From assembly GCA_027076245.1 (NCBI GenBank), contig JALTKC010000481.1:1-11091 (forward strand): a DNA stretch of 11,091 nt. The letters run 5' to 3'. Source of the DNA: Gammaproteobacteria bacterium (GTDB lineage Bacteria > Pseudomonadota > Gammaproteobacteria > GRL18). The stretch's first letter is position 1, and the number at the start of each line of letters is the position of its first letter. Positions 6,744-11,091 of this stretch are shown piece after piece. The position numbers and the translations under genes are program-made. The notes beneath the pieces are model-generated. The model saw only the letters and a list, made by a program, of their open reading frames with translations, was not told the DNA's origin and ran no database searches.

Positions 6744-7628
6744 ATGTATCTTGATCAGGTAGTTTTGACCTTTGGCCGTGCCATGCGTGAAAAGTATGGC
6801 TTCAAGGTACATAAACTGGCCATTGATGCGCGGTTTACCTGCCCCAACCGTGACGGAACCCGGGGGATCGGCGGCTGTACTTTCTGCAATAATGTTTCTT
6901 TCAGTCCCAATGCCAGAAAACCGCCGCGGGTGGATGAGCAAATAGCGGCCGGTCGGGAGGTTATTTTAAAACGTACCGGCGCAAGGCATTATCTTGCCTA
7001 TTTTCAGGCCTATACCAATACCTACGCCGATATTAATTATTTAAAAGCTCTGTATGATAATGCCCTGTCTCATCCGGATGTTATCGGCCTGTCTATTGGA
7101 ACCCGTCCGGATTGTGTGCCGGACGGAGTGTTAAAATTATTGACACAGTACCAGGAGCAGGGCTATGAAATCTGGCTGGAACTTGGACTGCAGTCCAGTT
7201 TTGATACTACGCTTAAAACCGTCAACCGGGGACATGGTTTTGCTGAATACCAGGATGCTGCCAGGCGAGCGCTCCAGCATGATTTACAGGTTTGTACTCA
7301 TTTAATTGTTGGTTTGCCAACAGAAACCGCGGAGCACAGTCGTATAAGTATGCAAAGGGTGCTCGAAAGCCAGGTGTCGGGCATTAAAATACATCCACTG
7401 CATATTGTTAAGGGTACTCAGCTTGCCCGGCAGTTAAAGCAGGGCCACTACCAGCCTCTGGATATGGAGGAGTATGTGGATACCGTGGTTGATATGGTAA
7501 AAATGGCTCCGCAGGACATGATTTTTCACCGCTTAACCGGCACTGCTTCAGATGATATTCTGCTGGCACCTCAATGGTGCGGTAAAAAGTGGCGGGTATT
7601 AAATGAAATAACCAGCAAATTACAATAA
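6744..7628 (+). CDS. yhcC: YhcC-family (TIGR01212) radical SAM protein
   Basis: Radical S-adenosylmethionine enzyme of the YhcC/TIGR01212 family, 294 aa against about 309 in E. coli YhcC. The family-specific iron-sulfur motif is C33-x11-C45-x2-C48, within TCPNRDGT and GGCTFCN. Other strong family blocks are KYGFKVHKL (17-25), YLAYFQAYTNTYA, IGTRPDCVPD, WLELGLQS, HLIVGLPTE, GIKIHPLHIVKGT and the C-terminal LLAPQWCGKKW. The reaction in Gammaproteobacteria is not firmly established; related YtqA-type proteins have been tied to tRNA wobble uridine modification. The ATG matches the N-terminus of homologues, but no clear Shine-Dalgarno precedes it. Only 7 bases separate it from kdsC, so it heads the Kdo operon, though no functional link to Kdo is evident. 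Confidence 0.92.
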   Translation: MYLDQVVLTFGRAMREKYGFKVHKLAIDARFTCPNRDGTRGIGGCTFCNNVSFSPNARKPPRVDEQIAAGREVILKRTGARHYLAYFQAYTNTYADINYLKALYDNALSHPDVIGLSIGTRPDCVPDGVLKLLTQYQEQGYEIWLELGLQSSFDTTLKTVNRGHGFAEYQDAARRALQHDLQVCTHLIVGLPTETAEHSRISMQRVLESQVSGIKIHPLHIVKGTQLARQLKQGHYQPLDMEEYVDTVVDMVKMAPQDMIFHRLTGTASDDILLAPQWCGKKWRVLNEITSKLQ

Positions 7629-7635
7629 ACGGAAT

Positions 7636-8184
7636 ATGAAGGCACTGAATAGCAAAGCAAGAAATATCAAACTGGTTATTTTTGACGTTGATGGCGTGTT
7701 GACCGACGGCATGATGAATTATGGCCCGGAGGGTGAACTGTTTAAACAATTTAATGTTAAGGATGGCGTTGGCATTAAATTATTACAGCAGCAGGAAATA
7801 GCCGTGGCTGTTATTACGGCCAAACAGTCTGCGGCCCTGTCTCAGAGAATGAAAGACCTGGATGTGCGCTATTTCTATCCTGCCTGCAGTGATAAACTGG
7901 CGGCTTATAATCAGTTAATGGCCAAACTGGCGCTTAAGCATGAACAGGCTGCTTATGTCGGTGATGATGTCATTGATGTGGCGGTTATGGAGCAGGTAGG
8001 TTTATCCATTGCGGTAAAGGATGCCCATGAGTTTGTAAAGCAAAGAGCTGACTATATTACCCGGACTATGGGGGGGCAGGGGGTGGCCAGGGAAGTGGCG
8101 GATCTGGTTCTGGGCGCTCAGTTTGACCTGGAGCAGTTATATCTGAGTATGATAAGCAAACCCAAAGGCAAAATTGTACAGTAG
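7636..8184 (+). CDS. kdsC: 3-deoxy-D-manno-octulosonate 8-phosphate phosphatase KdsC
   Basis: Cytoplasmic HAD-superfamily phosphatase of the cap-less C0 type that hydrolyses Kdo-8-phosphate to Kdo for the LPS inner core. At 182 aa it matches the family. Catalytic motifs in order are FDVDGVLTDG (D17, D19), the family block FNVKDGVGIKLL (39-50), motif II T61 in VITAKQS, motif III K87 in SDKLAAY, and motif IV YVGDDVIDVAVM (D110, D111, D114), then ADYITRTMGGQGVAREV near the C-terminus. Motif II normally reads ITGR or ITSR; here A62-K63 replace the small-residue/Arg pair, and the usual YQG of the next loop reads YPA. All catalytic residues are intact, so activity is expected. The start follows the yhcC stop by 7 nt with only a weak GGA as ribosome site, which suggests translational coupling. 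kdsB follows after 61 nt. Confidence 0.92.
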   Translation: MKALNSKARNIKLVIFDVDGVLTDGMMNYGPEGELFKQFNVKDGVGIKLLQQQEIAVAVITAKQSAALSQRMKDLDVRYFYPACSDKLAAYNQLMAKLALKHEQAAYVGDDVIDVAVMEQVGLSIAVKDAHEFVKQRADYITRTMGGQGVAREVADLVLGAQFDLEQLYLSMISKPKGKIVQ

Positions 8185-8245
8185 TTAAAGTTATATTGGC
8201 CGTGTTTAATACAATCGAACCATAATGAGGGCTCAAGCAGGATAA

Positions 8246-9040
8246 ATGGATAAAGCAAAATTTAAAATCGTGATACCGGCCCGCTATGCTTCGTCCCGTT
8301 TGCCGGGGAAGCCGTTACGGGAAATTGCCGGTAAACCCATGATTCAGCACACTTATGAACGGGCCATGCAAAGCTGTGCTGAGGAAGTTTTAATTGCGAC
8401 GGATGATCAGCGCATTGCCGATGCCATTGTAAAATTTACTGATAGTTTTGTTCTGACTTCTCCAGAGCACGCTTCCGGGACGGAGCGCCTGGCCGAGGTA
8501 GTGGAGCAGCAGCAATGGGACGAGCAAACCATTATTGTTAATGTACAGGGCGATGAACCGCTGGTGTCACCGGGGCATATTGAGCTGGTAGCCGGGGCAC
8601 TGGATAAAAACCCTCAGGCCGGTATGGCAACTTTAGCAACCCCCCTGGATCGGGATGCTGAAGTATTTGACCCTAATATAGTTAAAGTCGTTATGGATGT
8701 GCAGGGCAATGCACTGTATTTTTCCAGAGCAGCCATTCCCTGGGATCGCGATTCCTTTTCCAATGAAATGGCCCATACCCTGAACAGTCTGCCGCGTAAT
8801 TCACAGTTTCCCAAGTCAGGCTGGTACCGCCATATCGGTATGTATGCCTACCGTGCCGGAACCTTAACACAGTATATGGATATGACACCCTGTATGCTGG
8901 AGCAGACAGAGTCTCTGGAACAATTACGCATTCTTTATCACGGCATAAAAATCCATGTTTCCATTGTGCATGATCAGCCGGGCCACGGGGTTGATGTAGA
9001 AGCGGATATCGCCAAAGTAGAACAATTTTTAAAACAATAA
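8246..9040 (+). CDS. kdsB: CMP-Kdo synthetase (3-deoxy-manno-octulosonate cytidylyltransferase)
   Basis: Activates Kdo with CTP to CMP-Kdo, the donor used by the Kdo transferase WaaA in lipid A-core synthesis. Length is 264 aa, against about 248 in E. coli. The nucleotide-binding start IPARYASSRLPGKPL (10-24), SGTERLAEV (77-85), the metal-binding NVQGDEP (99-105, D103), MATLATP, NIVKVV, ALYFSRAAIPWDRD and ESLEQLRIL are all in family order, followed by HGVDVEAD near the C-terminus. The extra residues lie mainly in the loop between IPWDRD and RHIGMY, about ten more than E. coli has. AGGA (8239-8242) precedes the ATG by 3-4 nt. A REP-like palindrome begins 14 bases after the stop. The neighbouring kdsC and kdsD supply the same pathway. 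Confidence 0.96.
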   Translation: MDKAKFKIVIPARYASSRLPGKPLREIAGKPMIQHTYERAMQSCAEEVLIATDDQRIADAIVKFTDSFVLTSPEHASGTERLAEVVEQQQWDEQTIIVNVQGDEPLVSPGHIELVAGALDKNPQAGMATLATPLDRDAEVFDPNIVKVVMDVQGNALYFSRAAIPWDRDSFSNEMAHTLNSLPRNSQFPKSGWYRHIGMYAYRAGTLTQYMDMTPCMLEQTESLEQLRILYHGIKIHVSIVHDQPGHGVDVEADIAKVEQFLKQ

Positions 9041-9054
9041 CCGGAAATTATATT

Positions 9055-9087
9055 CCCTCTCCTCCTGGGAGAGGGCCAGGGTGAGGG
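9055..9087 (+). repeat. REP-like palindromic element between kdsB and kdsD
   Basis: CCCTCTCC (9055-9062) pairs with GGAGAGGG (9068-9075) around TCCTG, followed by the tail CCAGGGTGAGGG (9076-9087). This matches the widespread extragenic hairpin family of Proteobacteria (CCCTCTCCC ... GGGAGAGGG plus GGTGAGGG). GAGG at 9083-9086 lies 8 nt before the kdsD ATG and is the only good Shine-Dalgarno there, so the repeat tail seems to form the kdsD ribosome binding site. The stem could also protect or attenuate the operon mRNA. Confidence 0.85.
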
Positions 9088-9094
9088 CCAAACC

Positions 9095-10054
9095 ATGACC
9101 AAACACAATCCAGACTCCTCCATACTATCCATAGCCAAAGAATCCCTGACCGAACAGGCCAAAGCCCTGGTACGTATGGCTGATGAACTGGGAGAGGAAT
9201 TTGAAAAAGCCGTTCAGCTGATACTTCAGACTAAAGGCCGAGTCGTGGTCTGCGGTATGGGCAAGTCCGGTCTGGTGGGCAAGAAAATGACGGCCACTTT
9301 TGCCTCCACAGGAACGCCCAGCTTTTTTATGCATCCTGCAGAAGCCTTTCATGGCGATTTAGGCATGCTGGCCAGGGAGGATCTGTTGATCCTGATCTCC
9401 TATAGTGGAGAAACCGATGAAATACTCAATCTGTTACCTTCGATTAAACATTTTGGAAATAAAATTATTTCTATTGTGGGCAATAACCAGTCAACCATGG
9501 CAAAACATTCGGATATAGTGCTTAATGTCAGGGTGGAACGTGAAGTCTGCCCCAATAACCTGGCGCCAACCACTTCTACCCTGGCAACCATGGGAATGGG
9601 GGATGCCCTGGCCGTTGCCCTGATTAAGGAACGCGGCTTTCAGGCCGAAGATTTTGCCCGTTATCATCCCGGCGGCAGCCTGGGGAGACGTTTATTAACC
9701 CGGGTTAAAGATGTAATGCATACCCGTAACCTGCCGATTATCCATGCGGATGTGCCGTTAAAGGATGCGGTGTTAGCTATCAGTGAAGGCCGGCTGGGTC
9801 TGGTGGTTATTGTAGAGCAGCAACAGGTAAAGGGCATTGTAACGGATGGCGACTTGCGTCGTGCACTGGTTAACCGGGTGGACATTAATCAGGCGCTGAT
9901 TGGTGATATTATGACTGAAAACCCTATTACGATTACCCCGGATATGATGCTGGCAGATGCGGAAAACCTGATGCTGGAGAAAAAAATCAAGGCCTTAATT
10001 GTAGTGGATAAGAATCATCAAATGTCCGGTATTCTGGAAATTTTCGACAGGTAA
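9095..10054 (+). CDS. kdsD: D-arabinose 5-phosphate isomerase (KdsD/KpsF family)
   Basis: Converts ribulose 5-phosphate to arabinose 5-phosphate, the first committed precursor of Kdo, in the cytoplasm. The 319-aa layout is standard: a SIS sugar isomerase domain (about 35-180) and two CBS domains (about 205-263 and 270-319). Residues matching the E. coli KdsD catalytic set (K59, H88, E111, H193) are present with an offset of two: K57 in GMGKSG, H86 in EAFHGDLG, E109 in SGETDE and H191 in RYHPGGSLGRRL. The second CBS domain ends in GILEIFD. KdsD is the LPS enzyme and KpsF or GutQ are paralogues with the same reaction; the kdsC-kdsB context supports KdsD, although a capsule-linked copy is not excluded. 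The start is set by GAGG from the REP-like repeat. The protease gene follows 7 nt after the stop. Confidence 0.95.
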   Translation: MTKHNPDSSILSIAKESLTEQAKALVRMADELGEEFEKAVQLILQTKGRVVVCGMGKSGLVGKKMTATFASTGTPSFFMHPAEAFHGDLGMLAREDLLILISYSGETDEILNLLPSIKHFGNKIISIVGNNQSTMAKHSDIVLNVRVEREVCPNNLAPTTSTLATMGMGDALAVALIKERGFQAEDFARYHPGGSLGRRLLTRVKDVMHTRNLPIIHADVPLKDAVLAISEGRLGLVVIVEQQQVKGIVTDGDLRRALVNRVDINQALIGDIMTENPITITPDMMLADAENLMLEKKIKALIVVDKNHQMSGILEIFDR

Positions 10055-10061
10055 AAGACTA

Positions 10062-10844
10062 ATGGGCAGAATGCATTTGCTTAAACCAGTATATACATTG
10101 ATAGTTTTTCTATTAATTCTGTCCGCAGCTTCAGTCAGTTCGGCACAAAATCTGGTTCAAACCATTAAACAGGTCAAACCTGCAGTCGTCGGTGTGGGTA
10201 GTTACCTTTCAACCCGGCGTCCCCCTTCACAGTATTTAGGCACGGGATTTGTTGTGGGTGATGGCTATCATGTGATTACCAACCATCATGTTGTTGATAA
10301 AAGCCGGAAGGATAAAGAACAGCTGGGCATTTTCTACCGTGAACAGAAACAGGTAAAATTTCGTAAAGCCAGAATTCTGGCTAAAGACAAAACCCATGAT
10401 CTGGCCTTGCTGCGCATAGAAGGTACCAAACTGCCGGTTATAAAAATAGAGTCCGGCAGAACAGCCAGTGAGGGCGAAGAAATTGCTTTTACGGGATTTC
10501 CCATCGGTATGGTGCTGGGGCTGTATCCGGTCACCCACAGAGGTATTGTTTCTGCTATTTCACCGGTGGTTATTCCCGCACCCAGCTCTTCCACGCTGTC
10601 AGTAAAAATGATCAAACGTCTGCGCAATCCCTACTGGGTTTACCAGCTGGATGCTACGGCTTATCCCGGTAACAGCGGAAGCCCGATGTACTCGGTTAAA
10701 ACCGGTAAGGTACTGGGAGTGATAAACAAGGTTTTTATCAAGGAAACCAAGGAAAGCGTGATCCAGAAACCCAGCGGCATCACTTATGCTATACCATCAA
10801 AGTACATTATTAAGCTATTGAAAGATAATAAAATTCCTTACTAA
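10062..10844 (+). CDS. exported trypsin-like serine protease without PDZ domain
   Basis: Secreted S1 family (S1C/DegP-like fold) serine endopeptidase, expected in the periplasm or outside the cell. Residues 1-28 are a signal peptide with a long hydrophobic stretch and an SSA cleavage site before QNLV. The catalytic triad is visible: H76 in ITNHHVVD, D113 in THDLALLRI and S205 in YPGNSGSP. GTGFVV, TGFPIG and the closing GITYAIPSKYI segment fit the family. At 260 aa it is essentially the protease domain alone, unlike DegP or DegS, which carry PDZ domains, so its substrate control must differ. ATG 10062 is used here; ATG 10071 would shorten the basic N-terminus by three residues and is an equally good signal start. 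It is 7 nt after kdsD, so it is co-transcribed, and a REP-like doublet follows. The substrate is unknown; an envelope or EPS-related protein is a guess. Confidence 0.88.
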   Translation: MGRMHLLKPVYTLIVFLLILSAASVSSAQNLVQTIKQVKPAVVGVGSYLSTRRPPSQYLGTGFVVGDGYHVITNHHVVDKSRKDKEQLGIFYREQKQVKFRKARILAKDKTHDLALLRIEGTKLPVIKIESGRTASEGEEIAFTGFPIGMVLGLYPVTHRGIVSAISPVVIPAPSSSTLSVKMIKRLRNPYWVYQLDATAYPGNSGSPMYSVKTGKVLGVINKVFIKETKESVIQKPSGITYAIPSKYIIKLLKDNKIPY

Positions 10845-10876
10845 ATTTATTGCTACACAATAGGCGTTTAAATATA

Positions 10877-10930
10877 CCCTCTCCCTCGGGGAGAGGGCCC
10901 TCATCCTAACCTTCTCCCAGAGGGAGAAGG
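10877..10930. repeat. inverted REP-like doublet after the protease gene
   Basis: Two perfect 9-bp hairpins face each other: CCCTCTCCC (10877-10885) with GGGAGAGGG (10889-10897), loop TCG, and CCTTCTCCC (10910-10918) with GGGAGAAGG (10922-10930), loop AGA. Between them is CCCTCATCCTAA (10898-10909). Read on the minus strand, the second hairpin with its TTAGGATGAGGG tail matches the unit between kdsB and kdsD, so this is a head-to-head pair of the same family, like a BIME. It starts 33 bases after the protease stop and probably stabilises or ends the operon mRNA. Confidence 0.85.
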
Positions 10931-10947
10931 AATCAATGGGCGATTCC
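10929..10947. repeat. short hairpin adjoining the REP-like doublet
   Basis: GGAATC (10929-10934) and GATTCC (10942-10947) pair around AATGGGC. It may be part of the repeat insertion. No T run follows, so it is not a typical intrinsic terminator. Confidence 0.45.
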
Positions 10948-11013
10948 CCCTTAACGAGATGAACACTAAATAAACAGCCAGAAAAAAAGTGCCATTATTT
11001 TTCATTAATTGGC

Positions 11014-11042
11014 TTGACAGATAACCCAAATTAACCAATAAT
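11014..11042 (+). promoter_or_regulatory. sigma-70 promoter of the tRNA-Tyr gene
   Basis: A perfect TTGACA (11014-11019) and AATAAT (11037-11042, five of six) are separated by the ideal 17 bases. The GC-rich discriminator AGCGC follows, typical of stringently controlled stable RNA promoters. Transcription would begin near 11049, about 14 bases before the tRNA. Confidence 0.85.
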
Positions 11043-11062
11043 AGCGCACTTTCTAAGGTTGT

Positions 11063-11091
11063 GGAGGGGTTCCCGAGTGGCCAAAGGGGGC
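11063..11091 (+). tRNA. tRNA-Tyr (3' truncated by the window end)
   Basis: The first 29 bases of a tRNA gene: acceptor strand GGAGGGG (11063-11069), then TTCCCGAGTGGCCAAAGGG forming the D-arm, as in bacterial tRNA-Tyr, where E. coli has the same D-arm apart from one base. The anticodon lies beyond the window, so identity rests on this 5' part. The CCGAG-GGCCAAAGGG combination separates it from tRNA-Ser and tRNA-Leu, the other class II tRNAs. Confidence 0.85.

Noticed and set aside
7408..7749. Minus-strand 113-codon frame across the yhcC-kdsC junction
   Set aside because: It is a shadow of two clearly conserved plus-strand genes.

Overview
The window looks like chromosomal DNA of a gammaproteobacterium with an LPS outer membrane, moderate GC and a PEP-CTERM/exosortase envelope system. 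Protein-level resemblances (TviB/TviC, KdsB/C/D, YhcC) and a tRNA-Tyr close to the E. coli sequence support this class. The sequence alone does not fix the genus.

Positions 1-2118 are the end of an exopolysaccharide or O-antigen operon. A 5'-truncated UDP-HexNAc 6-dehydrogenase (TviB/WbpO type) overlaps by one base a UDP-GlcNAc 4-epimerase (TviC/WbpP type). Together they would make UDP-N-acetyl-galactosaminuronic acid. At 2305-3081 an exported PEP-CTERM protein (probably XDP1-like) follows, behind a well-placed sigma-54 -24/-12 element. A strong bidirectional terminator separates it from the convergent prsT gene (minus strand, 3164-5971), the TPR-repeat protein of PEP-CTERM systems. This copy lacks the lipobox cysteine.

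A 480-base divergent intergenic region (5972-6450) holds a perfect 20-bp-arm palindrome and a second sigma-54-type promoter. That promoter faces a small, Arg-rich reading frame (6451-6624) of unknown function. Its geometry resembles that of the PEP-CTERM gene, so the two may share one regulon, plausibly the PrsK/PrsR-RpoN circuit known from exosortase loci.

From 6744 to 10844 a tightly packed plus-strand operon encodes a YhcC-type radical SAM protein, KdsC, KdsB and KdsD, and a secreted trypsin-like protease without a PDZ domain. The three kds genes supply CMP-Kdo for LPS (or capsule). A REP-like palindrome sits between kdsB and kdsD and appears to provide the Shine-Dalgarno sequence of kdsD. 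An inverted pair of the same repeat family follows the protease gene. The window ends in the first 29 bases of a tRNA-Tyr gene behind a near-consensus sigma-70 promoter with a GC-rich discriminator.

The most novel material is the inferred sigma-54 pair that links a PEP-CTERM surface protein with an undescribed small basic protein, plus the large palindrome in the prsT divergent region. The rest is recognisable envelope and polysaccharide biology.
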